A DNA stretch of 49,233 nucleotides from contig JALTJZ010000052.1 in assembly GCA_027076325.1 (NCBI GenBank), positions 1 to 49,233 on the forward strand. Reading direction: 5' to 3'. The notes beneath the pieces are model-generated. The model was not told the DNA's origin and searched no databases. It worked only from the letters and a program-made list of their open reading frames with translations. Of this stretch, positions 7,513 to 16,496 are shown piece after piece. Positions within the stretch are counted from its first letter, which is position 1, and the number at the start of each line of letters is the position of its first letter. Position numbers and translations under genes: made by a program. The DNA comes from Chromatiales bacterium (GTDB lineage: Bacteria > Pseudomonadota > Gammaproteobacteria > UBA6429 > Thiohalophilaceae).

Positions 7513-7821
7513 TTATAAATGTCCATTCTGTTCTACCGTCGTCACCCAGTAAATTCCACGACCCGCTATACCTTGCGTTGCACTGCGTATTGAGTCAAGA
7601 ACCCGGTTAACGTCAGCATCTTCAAGTAAGATATCCACTCGTGCTCGCGGTGTATAACCAACGACTTTATCTCTAGCTGACAGAAAAGGATCACCGTCAA
7701 TCTGCACCCCATGTCCTTCTATCTGGCAAAAAGTAAAACCTGAAATATACTCCAGTGTTCGCAGGTGATCGGCCAACTCCTGCTGCACGCTAGTGTGAAT
7801 AACCAGTATCAAATGTTTCAT
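7513..7821 (-). CDS. DUF3240 family P-II-like protein
   Basis: A 102-residue protein without signal peptide, with the alternating beta-alpha-beta pattern of P-II-like proteins (I-L-V-I-H-T at the start, R-A-R-V-D-I-L-L near residue 60, I-Y-W-V-T-T-V-E near the end). DUF3240 genes are typically found at the end of CzcA/CusA-type RND operons, as here. The start overlaps the last codons of the pump gene by 4 nt, so the two are translationally coupled. A regulatory or metal-sensing role is plausible but unproven for the family. Confidence 0.8.
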   Translation of the reverse strand: MKHLILVIHTSVQQELADHLRTLEYISGFTFCQIEGHGVQIDGDPFLSARDKVVGYTPRARVDILLEDADVNRVLDSIRSATQGIAGRGIYWVTTVEQNGHL

Positions 7822-10800
7822 AGTAATTTCTCCCCACGCTGTTTGCTCTGCACCTGTTTAAACCTGCGCTCGGCAATACCTTCTATCCAGGCATACAAAG
7901 TAGGCAATAATATCAGCGTCAGTAAGGTCGAAGTAAACAGGCCGCCAATAACCACTACTGCTAATGGCCGCTGTAATTCCGAACCTGGCCCGGTTGCTGC
8001 CAATAACGGCACTAGCCCGAGGCTGGCGATCAATGCGGTCATTAATACCGGACGTAAACGTCGCTCCGCACCTTCCTGTACTGCTTGCAAAATACTGCGC
8101 CCGGCTTCACGTAACTGGTTAAAGAAACTCACCATCACCACGCCATTAAGTACCGCAACACCAAACAAGGTAATAAAACCCACCGAGGCCGGTACAGATA
8201 AATACAGCCCGGATAAATACAGGCTGACTACCCCACCTATCATCGCAAATGGAATATTTAAAATAATAAGCCCGGCCTGAGACAATGAACGGAAAGTAAC
8301 AAACAACATCAAAAATATAAGTGCGATTGCAATAGGCACTACAACTCCCAGTCGTTTCGCGGCACGCTGCTGGTTCTCAAACTGGCCACCAAAAGTAACA
8401 TAATAACCAGGCGGTAAATCAATTGTGGTTTCAATACTGCGTTGCACATCTTCAACAAAACTCACCACATCTCGGCCTTCCACATTGGCTTGCACCACGA
8501 CCTGTCGCTTGGCCGACTCGCGGGCAATTTCAACCGGGCCATCAACTTCATGCACATGTGCCAGTAAATGTATTGGTACTTTAGCACCGCGTGGCGTTTC
8601 AACCAGCAAAGCTTTTATATCATTAACCGAGGTACGTGCAGCTTGTGGATAACGCAACAAAACACCAGTGCGACGATTATCCTCTATGATCTCCGTTGCA
8701 ACCTGCCCGGCAACCGCAGTTTCAATCAACATATTAATATCTTCAATATTAATTCCGTAACGTGCGATGGCTCGCGGACGGATATCAATTTGTAAATAAG
8801 TCTGCCCGGACAGCCGACCACGAAACACATCTACTGCGCCGGTTGTTTTATTCACCAGTTCCTCAATTTGGGTTGAAATGGTTTCCAGCACTTTCAGGTC
8901 ATCACCATAAAGTTTAATGGCCATCGCGGCACGCACACCGGTTAACATTTCCGAGACACGCATATCAATCGGCTGGGTAAATGCAATATCAATCCCGTCA
9001 AAACGTTCCAGCTTTTCACGCAGTTTTTCCAACAAGGCTGGCTGGTCAATGGTCCATTCATCACGAGGACGAGTGATAATAAAATTATCAGTTTGATACA
9101 ACCCCATCGGATCCATGCGTAGTTCATCGGCACCGGTACGCGATACCACGCTAACAACTTCAGGAATTTCCATAAACGCCTTCTGGATAGGCATATCGCG
9201 TTGCAGCGAGTAACGCAATGATATGTCCGATTCTTTTTCAACAATAATCACTGTCGAGCCCTCATCCATCAGTGGCATAAACTCCTTACCAATATGTGGG
9301 AACAACGCAATAGCACCAGTCAGCGCCAGTAATGCGACACTGATAGCAATAAAACGAAACCGCAAAGCCCAGCTAACCACAGGGCGATAGAGCTTTTTCA
9401 AATGGTGCAATAGCCAGTCCCCTTTTTCCGGATTATCTTTATTATGCGCACCCTTCATTAACAAACTTGCCAGCACAGGGATGACCGTTAGCGATAAAAC
9501 CAGCGAACCAAGTAGTGCAAATGAAATGGTAACGGCCAGCGGTGTAAACATTTTGCCTTCCAGCCCGGTCAGGCTAAATATCGGCAGGAATACCACAATA
9601 ATAATAAGCACACCACTAATAACCGGTGTCGCCACTTCCAATACTGCTCGATAAATCAAATGCAGGCGGTTCACTCCTTTAGGTGCAGCACTTAATTGGG
9701 TATGAATATTCTCAACCACCACCACTGCCGCATCCACCAGAATACCAATCGCAATCGCAATTCCTCCCAGCGACATCAGGTTGGCCGATACGCCCGTTAA
9801 ACGCATCATGGTAAAAGTGAACAAAACCGCTAATGGTAAAACCAGTGCCACTGTTAATGCAGCTCGCAAGTTACCCAGCATAATAATCAGCACCAGCAAT
9901 ACCAGTAACACCGCTTCACCCAGCACTTTTTCCACTGTCCAGACGGCAGCGGTCACCAGTTCGCTTCGATCATAAAAAGGAACAATCTTGATGCCCCTGG
10001 GCAAGGTTGATTTGAGTGCTTCCAGCTCACGTTTTACCCCGGCCACCGTGCTACGACTGTTTGCACCTTTGCGGGATAATGCCAACCCGGTTACTACCTC
10101 TCCTTCACCATCTGCCGTTACTGCACCATAGCGAGTTAAAGAGCCAATGCGAACCGTGGCGATTTGGCCAAGCTGAATGGGGACACCGTTTCGTGTCGCC
10201 ACAGTAATACCTCGAATATCAGCTTCATTACGCAACAGACCACGGGTACGTACCAATAGCATTTTCTCACCACGCTCAATGCGGTCACCACCGGCATTAC
10301 GATTATTTTTCTGTAATGCGACAAGCAAATCATCCATGCCCAGCCCATACTTTACCAATGCATCCGGGTTCGGCATCACTTCAAATGCACGCACTTCACC
10401 ACCCAGTGAGTTCACATCAGCCACGCCTTCGACAGTACGTAAACGCGGACGAATCACCCAGTCCTGAATGGCTCGCAGCTCGCTATTGCTATAGCCCTCA
10501 CCTTCAATGCGGTACATATACATTTCACCTAAGGGTGTGGTCACCGGCGCAAGGCCACCATCGACACCTTTAGGTAAATCATTCCATACCTGATTAAGCC
10601 GTTCGTTAACCTGATTACGCGCCCAGTAAATATCGGTGCCGTCTTCAAAGTCGATTTTAATAATGCTCAGGGCGTACTTGGTCACCGAGCGCAATACCGT
10701 TTGCCGTGGCAAACCCTGCATTTCCATTTCAATAGGAAAAGTAATCCGGCTTTCTACCTCAGTAGGTGACAGCCCCGGTGCTTTTACGATGATCTGCACC

Positions 10801-10937
10801 TGTGGCGCAGAAATATCAGGGAAAGCATCAATCGGCAATGTCTTGAATGCCCACAGTCCCCCCACCGACAGTGCTGTTGCAAGCAATAACATCATCAGTC
10901 GTTGTATTAAGGAAAAACGTATTAAGCTGGCAATCAT
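7818..10937 (-). CDS. Heavy-metal RND efflux pump, CusA/CzcA family
   Basis: A 1039-residue inner-membrane proton antiporter of the HME-RND group, expected to export metal ions from periplasm or cytoplasm through a TolC-like channel. It has an N-terminal membrane helix, two large periplasmic loops and about 12 membrane segments. The fourth segment reads S-L-G-G-I-A-I-A-I-G-I-L-V-D-A-A-V-V-V-V followed by E-N, the proton-relay D and E of the family, and resembles CusA more than the D-F-G version of CzcA. By eye alignment the pore methionines of E. coli CusA at 573 and 623 are not conserved (V and Y/Q region), so silver/copper specificity is uncertain. It lies 2 nt after the tolC-like gene. No adaptor (CusB/CzcB) gene is present. 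Confidence 0.93.
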   Translation of the reverse strand: MIASLIRFSLIQRLMMLLLATALSVGGLWAFKTLPIDAFPDISAPQVQIIVKAPGLSPTEVESRITFPIEMEMQGLPRQTVLRSVTKYALSIIKIDFEDGTDIYWARNQVNERLNQVWNDLPKGVDGGLAPVTTPLGEMYMYRIEGEGYSNSELRAIQDWVIRPRLRTVEGVADVNSLGGEVRAFEVMPNPDALVKYGLGMDDLLVALQKNNRNAGGDRIERGEKMLLVRTRGLLRNEADIRGITVATRNGVPIQLGQIATVRIGSLTRYGAVTADGEGEVVTGLALSRKGANSRSTVAGVKRELEALKSTLPRGIKIVPFYDRSELVTAAVWTVEKVLGEAVLLVLLVLIIMLGNLRAALTVALVLPLAVLFTFTMMRLTGVSANLMSLGGIAIAIGILVDAAVVVVENIHTQLSAAPKGVNRLHLIYRAVLEVATPVISGVLIIIVVFLPIFSLTGLEGKMFTPLAVTISFALLGSLVLSLTVIPVLASLLMKGAHNKDNPEKGDWLLHHLKKLYRPVVSWALRFRFIAISVALLALTGAIALFPHIGKEFMPLMDEGSTVIIVEKESDISLRYSLQRDMPIQKAFMEIPEVVSVVSRTGADELRMDPMGLYQTDNFIITRPRDEWTIDQPALLEKLREKLERFDGIDIAFTQPIDMRVSEMLTGVRAAMAIKLYGDDLKVLETISTQIEELVNKTTGAVDVFRGRLSGQTYLQIDIRPRAIARYGINIEDINMLIETAVAGQVATEIIEDNRRTGVLLRYPQAARTSVNDIKALLVETPRGAKVPIHLLAHVHEVDGPVEIARESAKRQVVVQANVEGRDVVSFVEDVQRSIETTIDLPPGYYVTFGGQFENQQRAAKRLGVVVPIAIALIFLMLFVTFRSLSQAGLIILNIPFAMIGGVVSLYLSGLYLSVPASVGFITLFGVAVLNGVVMVSFFNQLREAGRSILQAVQEGAERRLRPVLMTALIASLGLVPLLAATGPGSELQRPLAVVVIGGLFTSTLLTLILLPTLYAWIEGIAERRFKQVQSKQRGEKLL

Positions 10938-10939
10938 GA

Positions 10940-12256
10940 TTATTTAACCCCGCCTGTGTTTGTCCCAAGGTTAGGGAAATTATTATCCAGTAAGGAGATC
11001 CCAGCCGACAGGCGAACCTCGGCAAGCTCAAGCCAGGCCTGTTGTAATAATTCAAGATAACGCGCCTGCACATCAAAATAAGTATTATTGGCATCAATTA
11101 AGGTGAGAATATTCAATTCACCTGCCCCAAATCCTTTACGTGTTAAGCGAAACACATGCTGTGCGGGCTTTAAAAGCTCTTTTCGATAATGCTCAGCCTG
11201 TGCAACCAAGTGACCAAGATGCAAATGACTTTTGTACAAACGTGTTCGTAAATCACGTTGCTTTATCTTCATCTCAGCTTGTGCCTGATGCACGGCATAA
11301 CGCGCCTGGGTAACACGCCCGGTATTCGGATTCCACAAAGGAACCTGAACACTCAACATAATGCCGGTACTTTGTTGACGACGATTAGCAATAAATTCTT
11401 CAGTACGAAACAGGCTTAAGGTTGGATCTGCAAAACGCTGTGCTTGCGCGACTGCCACACCGGCTTGCGAAGCAGTAATGGCCTGTTTATAGGCCTCCAG
11501 TGACGGATGCGTCTGCATGTTTTTTTCCAGCATGCTAAAACTGGCAATTGCCGATACAGGTGTCAACGGCATCAATGTTATTTTATCGCTAAGCGGTAAG
11601 CGTAATAAAGATTTAAAACTTGCTGCAGCTTCATCAAATTGTCCTTCGGCCATATCCGCAGTTTGTTTGGCCGATTGCAATACAATATTCAGCCGCATCG
11701 TTTCCAGTGGCGTGAGATAACGAATAAGTGGATCATTTTTCCGTCCATGATATTGGTAACGGTGCGCCTGTTGTAAGCGTTTTTTAGCCAGTTGCAACCT
11801 GGCCTGGGCAAACTGCAAAATATGCAAACGTTGTGCAACCTTGTATTCCAGTGCTAAACGTTGCTGGCGGCGTAATGCCTCGGTGCTGGCAACCTCGGCT
11901 TTAGCCTGAGTGCGTTGATGGGATAACCGCCCCATCGGCAAGGGTTGTGAAATTTCCAGTTGGGTAACATTGTAGCCACCATCAGAAGTCTCCAGTCCCA
12001 GTGTTTCATCGACCTGAACACTGACACTGGGATTTGGCCATGCGCTGGCTTGTTCCAGCTTTCCCTGCTGTTTGCCGATTGCTGCATCTGCTGCTTTTAT
12101 TTCCGGTGCAACTTCCAGCGCACGCTGAATACTGGCACCCAACGTCCAGCGTAACGGATTTGATGACGGGGGCGATGCCAACGTAAGTGATGGCAATGTT
12201 AATAATGAAGCACCCAAACCAGCACTTAATAATAAAGGTATTAATATCTTGTTCAT
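10940..12256 (-). CDS. TolC-family outer membrane efflux protein
   Basis: A CusC/CzcC-like channel protein of 438 residues from ATG 12256, beginning with a clear signal peptide (M-N-K-I-L-I-P-L-L-L, cleavage near L-A-S). It contains two tandem OEP repeats, rich in A, Q and L, of long helical character. An upstream in-frame TTG at 12316 would add 20 polar residues before the signal and is unlikely. The protein lacks a lipobox cysteine. It is the first gene of the pump pair (pump starts 2 nt after its stop) and should form the outer-membrane exit of the efflux system. Confidence 0.92.
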   Translation of the reverse strand: MNKILIPLLLSAGLGASLLTLPSLTLASPPSSNPLRWTLGASIQRALEVAPEIKAADAAIGKQQGKLEQASAWPNPSVSVQVDETLGLETSDGGYNVTQLEISQPLPMGRLSHQRTQAKAEVASTEALRRQQRLALEYKVAQRLHILQFAQARLQLAKKRLQQAHRYQYHGRKNDPLIRYLTPLETMRLNIVLQSAKQTADMAEGQFDEAAASFKSLLRLPLSDKITLMPLTPVSAIASFSMLEKNMQTHPSLEAYKQAITASQAGVAVAQAQRFADPTLSLFRTEEFIANRRQQSTGIMLSVQVPLWNPNTGRVTQARYAVHQAQAEMKIKQRDLRTRLYKSHLHLGHLVAQAEHYRKELLKPAQHVFRLTRKGFGAGELNILTLIDANNTYFDVQARYLELLQQAWLELAEVRLSAGISLLDNNFPNLGTNTGGVK

Positions 12257-12433
12257 AAAATTATCCACTTCAATCAATGAGTAGCATGTTGATTGATTGC
12301 TACTTAAAAATTTCAAACTGTTTGCCTGTAAACAAACAACATTTATTAGTGATACGAAAATACAACAACCAAAGAAACGACTTTTCCGTTGTGTAAATTT
12401 TTATCAATAACAACCGCAGTCATGCGGCAGAAA

Positions 12434-12859
12434 TTAAACTGAGGTAAATTGAGGTGGAGCGCGAAGCGGTGGGTGAAGTAAATAATAGACTGGTGGGCGC
12501 TCTATTCTTGAAAGCTGTTTTCTACGAAATAGAGATAAAAACAGAATGTATAAGCTAATACATACAAACGTAAACAGTAAAACAAATGAATTAAACGATT
12601 CAGCCTTCTTTACCAGACTACCGGAGCCAACTTCAATTTCGGCGGGACGTTCGTTATCATTCTGATATTGAGCATCGTACATTATGTCCTGCTGTGAATA
12701 GGCCGGATGCAATGCAATGCTGTGCCCGTTATGAGCAGGGGAGGCAACACCATCATGATGAACATGCATGTGCAACCTGGAGGCCTGCCCCAGCAGCAGC
12801 GCAAAACCCAAGCATACAATAAACGCATAGCTTGAAATAGTGTTATAGTGCCGTCTCAT
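12434..12859 (-). CDS. Small His-rich membrane protein upstream of the efflux genes
   Basis: About 141 residues from ATG 12859; a TTG at 12886 would add nine. An N-terminal hydrophobic segment is followed by a histidine-rich patch, H-M-H-V-H-H-D-G and later H-N-G-H, then a second membrane segment (F-V-L-L-F-T-F-V-C-I-S-L-Y-I-L-F) and a basic proline-rich tail. Short exported His/Met-rich proteins like this are common at the head of metal-efflux operons and may bind copper or zinc. I recognise no named family. It lies about 180 nt upstream of the tolC-like gene on the same strand, so co-transcription is likely but not certain. Confidence 0.7.
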   Translation of the reverse strand: MRRHYNTISSYAFIVCLGFALLLGQASRLHMHVHHDGVASPAHNGHSIALHPAYSQQDIMYDAQYQNDNERPAEIEVGSGSLVKKAESFNSFVLLFTFVCISLYILFLSLFRRKQLSRIERPPVYYLLHPPLRAPPQFTSV

Positions 12860-12886
12860 ACCGGGAAAGTTTATACAGCGTAGCAA

Positions 12887-13263
12887 GATAATGCAAACCG
12901 TACTGAAAAAACCTCTCTAAAAGAGAAGATAATCGCTTAACAACCCTGCCTTTTTTAAGGCTATTAATAATCCCAGAAACCACAAATTTAACCCGTTATC
13001 ATGCTCTAATCCAGATACCGCCTTCCCTCAGAGCCGACTCCGCTGGATCCAGCCTATACCACTAATCCGCAGTGAGAATTAAAGACTAAAACAAACATAA
13101 AAACAATGACTTAGATTACTCTGCATTTAAGAATATTCTGCTATATTTTATACTCCCCCCTTAATTTAAGGTATAATATGCCTCCGTAGAAAATTCCTTT
13201 TCAGCAAAGCCCAATGATTTGGTCATTTGGGTTTATTTCATTTTGATGCAAGAGACACAAATT
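12887..13263 (+). promoter_or_regulatory. Divergent intergenic region with possible ykgJ promoter
   Basis: This holds no gene. The palindrome CCTTAATTTAAGG lies at 13159-13171 and abuts a TATAAT (13172-13177), a candidate -10 for the YkgJ gene with an operator-like sequence against it. No good -35 is visible. Confidence 0.35.
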
Positions 13264-14175
13264 ATGAGTATTGAAGACACACAAAGCCCTTTTGATAATA
13301 TTCCACATAATAGCCCCATCCAACCACAACGCTTAAGTGGCAGTGATAAATTTAGCTTCAACTGCTACAAAGGAATTTCATGCTTTAATGCCTGTTGTCG
13401 GCAAGCCGATATTACTTTAACCCCTTATGACATATTGCGCCTTAAAGATAATCTGGGAATGACCTCAACTGAGTTTTTAAAAACACACACCGTGCCTTTC
13501 GAAATTGACGGCCAGGGCCTGCCCGGCGTTAAGCTTCGCACCGAAGACGAAAACCCAATTTGTTTATTACTGGATGGGGATAATGGCTGCGGTGTTTACG
13601 AAGACCGTCCATCAGCCTGTCGTTATTACCCGGTTGGCTTACTAAACATGCGCGCCTTTAAAGCAGAAAAAGAAGAACAGCATTACTTTATGGTAAAAGA
13701 AAACCATTGCACTGGCCATAATGAAGATCGTGAAATCACAATCGATGAGTATCGCAAAGAACAGGGACTTGAAGAATACGATGACTTTAACTGGCAGTAC
13801 TATCGTTTAATATTAAAGAAAAAGTCGTCTGGCCCCACCATTGGCAAGCCTTCAACCCAAAGTTTCCACTTCTTCTTCACCGCTGTTTATGATGTTGATC
13901 GCTTCCGTGAGTTTATAAAAACACCTAACTTCTTAAAAGTGTATGCCATTCCTGAAGATGAATACAACGAACTGCTCAATGATGACTATAAACTGGTCGC
14001 ATTTGGCTTAATGCTGATGCACCAAGTTTTATTTGGCGAAAACACCATTCCACTGGTAGAAAATGCCTACGAAAATCGTATTGAAGAACGTAAAGAGATA
14101 CTTGAGGCAAAGAGGAAATTAGCTGAGGAAATTGCTAAAAAAGAAGACCCAACTGATCAATACATTAAGGACTAA
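13264..14175 (+). CDS. YkgJ-type cysteine-cluster protein
   Basis: A 303-residue cytoplasmic protein from ATG 13264, preceded by AAGAGA; earlier in-frame starts at 13219 and 13246 lack a ribosome site. It carries the zinc/iron-chelating YkgJ cysteine signature in its first 130 residues: C-Y-K-G-I-S-C-F-N-A-C-C, then N-P-I-C-L-L-L, N-G-C-G-V-Y-E-D-R-P and A-C-R-Y-Y-P. The C-terminal half is charged and helical. The family is widespread and presumed to bind a metal or Fe-S cluster, but the reaction is unknown. It is a single gene with its own terminator. Confidence 0.85.
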   Translation: MSIEDTQSPFDNIPHNSPIQPQRLSGSDKFSFNCYKGISCFNACCRQADITLTPYDILRLKDNLGMTSTEFLKTHTVPFEIDGQGLPGVKLRTEDENPICLLLDGDNGCGVYEDRPSACRYYPVGLLNMRAFKAEKEEQHYFMVKENHCTGHNEDREITIDEYRKEQGLEEYDDFNWQYYRLILKKKSSGPTIGKPSTQSFHFFFTAVYDVDRFREFIKTPNFLKVYAIPEDEYNELLNDDYKLVAFGLMLMHQVLFGENTIPLVENAYENRIEERKEILEAKRKLAEEIAKKEDPTDQYIKD

Positions 14176-14193
14176 AACCCACAGCCAGATCAA

Positions 14194-14230
14194 TTAACCA
14201 CAACGAACACAACTTGTTCGTTGTGGTTAA
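14194..14230. terminator. Bidirectional terminator
   Basis: A perfect 16-bp inverted repeat (TTAACCACAACGAACA 14194-14209, complement 14215-14230) with a 5-nt loop is followed by an A/T-rich run. It lies between the convergent YkgJ gene and PstS-like gene. Confidence 0.9.
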
Positions 14231-14237
14231 TAAAAAA

Positions 14238-15131
14238 TTATTTACGATATAATCCACGTCTGCTGGCACGTTCTGCCTGCTCAACCTGCTTCATAACCAG
14301 GCCAATCGCATCGGCATAAGGCACGGTACCGGCTTTACGAATAATCGCCATGCCTTCACGGCTTAACGCAAACTTTATAAATTTACGTACCTTAGGTGAA
14401 CTGCTTCGACCTTTTGTTACAAGATACAGCGGACGATACAAAAGATACTGCCCATTTTTAATATTTTCGAATGTGGGTGCTTTGCCATCCAGTTTCAGAA
14501 TTTTTACATCACGGCGCTTTGCACTACTGATACCGGTCGTTCCAATACCGTTTAGGTTTTTTTGAATCCCTTTTTCCACAGGGCCAGACGATCTCATCAC
14601 ATATTTGGCCGCAGGAAACTGCTGATCATAATTAGCAAAAACAAGTTCACGCAACGTTCGCCCGACACCGGAGAACTTGCCTTTACGGATATACAATTCT
14701 ATCGGTGCATTATTACCACCAAGTTCTTTCCAGTTTTTAATCTTACCCAGATACACACCCTGCAGTTGTTCAAATGTGATGCTATTAACTGGATTATTTT
14801 TATGCACAATCACCGCCAGTGCATCCCATGCAACCGGTATCTGGTAGGCGTTACTCTCTTCCGGGTGTTTGTCTATCGCCACACGGCAAGCGCCACCAAT
14901 ATCAATATTCCCTTTTGTTGCGTTACGAATACCTTTAGTAGCACCGCCACCACTAATATTAACTTTTATACCGGTCTTTTTTTCATAGGCTTTTGCGAGT
15001 TCTTTCATAAAGGCTTTCTTGGTAATACCACAGCCTGCCCAGTTAATTTCATTTGCAGCTGATGCATAAGCGGAGATAGGCGCGGTAGTAAAAACCAGAA
15101 AAGTGACTAATGTTAGGATTTTTCTGCTCAT
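14238..15131 (-). CDS. PstS-like periplasmic substrate-binding protein
   Basis: A 297-residue exported protein with signal peptide (M-S-R-K-I-L-T-L-V then cleavage after A-Y-A-S-A). It resembles the phosphate-binding branch of type 2 periplasmic binding proteins: N-I-S-G-G-G-A-T-K-G-I near residue 60, the N-I-D-I-G-G-A loop near residue 78, and I-G-T-T-G-I-S in the second lobe. The usual first binding loop (G-S-G-S/T type) reads G-C-G-I-T, and a second cysteine follows the G-G-A loop (G-G-A-C-R), which could form a disulfide or alter the ligand site. No pstCAB or regulator is nearby. Ligand is uncertain: phosphate or another oxyanion. Confidence 0.8.
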   Translation of the reverse strand: MSRKILTLVTFLVFTTAPISAYASAANEINWAGCGITKKAFMKELAKAYEKKTGIKVNISGGGATKGIRNATKGNIDIGGACRVAIDKHPEESNAYQIPVAWDALAVIVHKNNPVNSITFEQLQGVYLGKIKNWKELGGNNAPIELYIRKGKFSGVGRTLRELVFANYDQQFPAAKYVMRSSGPVEKGIQKNLNGIGTTGISSAKRRDVKILKLDGKAPTFENIKNGQYLLYRPLYLVTKGRSSSPKVRKFIKFALSREGMAIIRKAGTVPYADAIGLVMKQVEQAERASRRGLYRK

Positions 15132-15589
15132 AATATGTTTCCTCTAACTATAATATAGACGCTTATGCGTATCTGAATACCCTTAGACTACAAATACTTT
15201 AATTATTCAATACGATATACTGAACATTCAAAGTTTATTATCGACAGACAAATCAAATAGTTAAGCAGTTTTTATTGTAATATTATCTAATTAAACCTGT
15301 ACCAGGCTAAGTTAGGAGGCGTATTAGCCGGTATTTCGGAATATAGAGTCCCAATGATTGCTGAAACGGCGAACAATCAATTTATACACTCGAGTATCTC
15401 TGGCAGCGCCCAAAATAGCATTTTAGAAGCCAATAGCAGTTAAAATTCTATAAAATACAACAGGATAGAGCCTGACCCTCAAGTATTGGCTAAAGTATAA
15501 CCTATTTTTGCGGTAACTGACTATAAATTTACATGCATAAAAAAGCCCGCTTATTTCAGCAGGCTTTTTCCATTAACAAAAATCAGGGC
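15132..15589. other. Intergenic region, 458 nt
   Basis: It holds the terminator of the qmo-hdr operon (15540-15569) and the promoter region of the PstS-like gene. A 29-codon frame from ATG 15354 to TAA 15441 exists but has no homology I recognise. I see nothing else. Confidence 0.4.
15540..15569 (-). terminator. Terminator of the qmoAB-hdrCB operon
   Basis: AAAAAGCC (15540-15547) pairs with GGCTTTTT (15562-15569). On the minus strand this is a GC-capped stem followed by T residues, 20 nt after the hdrB stop. Confidence 0.8.
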
Positions 15590-16486
15590 TTACTTGGCAA
15601 TTTCTTCCAGTTGTTTTGGTGTAATAATTTGCCCATCTAAACCGGATTGTTTACGATCTTTACCATACGCCACACTCATTAATGTCGAGTAATACACAAC
15701 CGGCATATTAAACTTGGTTTTGTATTTGGCATTAATATCATTCTGATAGGCTTCAACATTAAGCTGGCATACCGGACAAGGCGTAACAATCATGTCGGCA
15801 CCCCCATCATAAGCCGCTTCAATAATGTCCTTGATTAAGGCTTGTGATTTTTCTGGTTCAGAAAAGGCTAATGCACCCCCACAGCAAGATACTTTCTTGT
15901 CGTAGTTTTCTACTGGTTCTGCACCCATTGTTTCTACTAATTTATCCAGGTATTTCGGATTTTCAAACGATTCACCATCAATACCGAAAGGACGATTCGT
16001 CTGGCAGCCCACATAACCGGCAATTTTAATGCCTTCTAATGGTTTTTTAACATGCTTACCGAGCTCGTCAAAACCAAAGTCTTCAATTAAAACTTCGGCC
16101 ATATGACGTACATTTTGATCCGCTTTAACCGTTAAACCACCAGCCGCTAATGCTTCGTTAGTTTCTTTCATTAACTCTTCATCAGCATTTAAACGTTCTT
16201 TGGTTTCACGCGTGGCTAACCAGCAGGCTGCACAGGTGGCAACAATGTCCTGCCCCGGACTGGCTTGCTCAGACAATGCCATATTACGAGCACTTAAAGC
16301 TAAACGCGGTAACTCACCGCCTTCGGCATAACCAATGGATGCGGCACAACAGTTCCAGTCTGGAATAGTATTAAGCTGTATATCCAGAACATCACACATC
16401 GTTTCAACCGATGTTTGATAGTTGGAGCCTGATGCTGCTTTTTGTGATGAGCAGCCAGGGTAAAATGAGTATTCTTTTTTCGCCAT
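15590..16486 (-). CDS. hdrB: HdrB-like subunit of the Qmo-type electron-transfer complex
   Basis: A 298-residue cytoplasmic protein with two CCG-type cysteine domains. The first is C12, C46-C47, C85-x2-C88, spacing C-x33-CC-x37-CxxC, with CCA in place of CCG. The second holds a G-C-Q-T-N, a S-C-C-G-G-A and a P-C-P-V-C. HdrB of methanogens binds non-cubane 4Fe-4S clusters there. The start is ATG 16486 with AGGAG 8 nt upstream, just after the hdrC stop; a frame start at 16504 would overlap hdrC. In several sulfur oxidisers HdrC and HdrB replace the membrane subunit QmoC, accepting or passing electrons between QmoAB and other carriers. Confidence 0.9.
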   Translation of the reverse strand: MAKKEYSFYPGCSSQKAASGSNYQTSVETMCDVLDIQLNTIPDWNCCAASIGYAEGGELPRLALSARNMALSEQASPGQDIVATCAACWLATRETKERLNADEELMKETNEALAAGGLTVKADQNVRHMAEVLIEDFGFDELGKHVKKPLEGIKIAGYVGCQTNRPFGIDGESFENPKYLDKLVETMGAEPVENYDKKVSCCGGALAFSEPEKSQALIKDIIEAAYDGGADMIVTPCPVCQLNVEAYQNDINAKYKTKFNMPVVYYSTLMSVAYGKDRKQSGLDGQIITPKQLEEIAK

Positions 16487-16496
16487 GAGTGCTCTC

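Noticed and set aside
7765-8280. 171-codon plus-strand frame opposite the RND pump
   Set aside because: It is an antisense shadow of the conserved pump gene with no sign of its own coding constraint.
15354-15443. 29-codon frame between the PstS-like gene and hdrB
   Set aside because: No ribosome site, no known family and too short to support.
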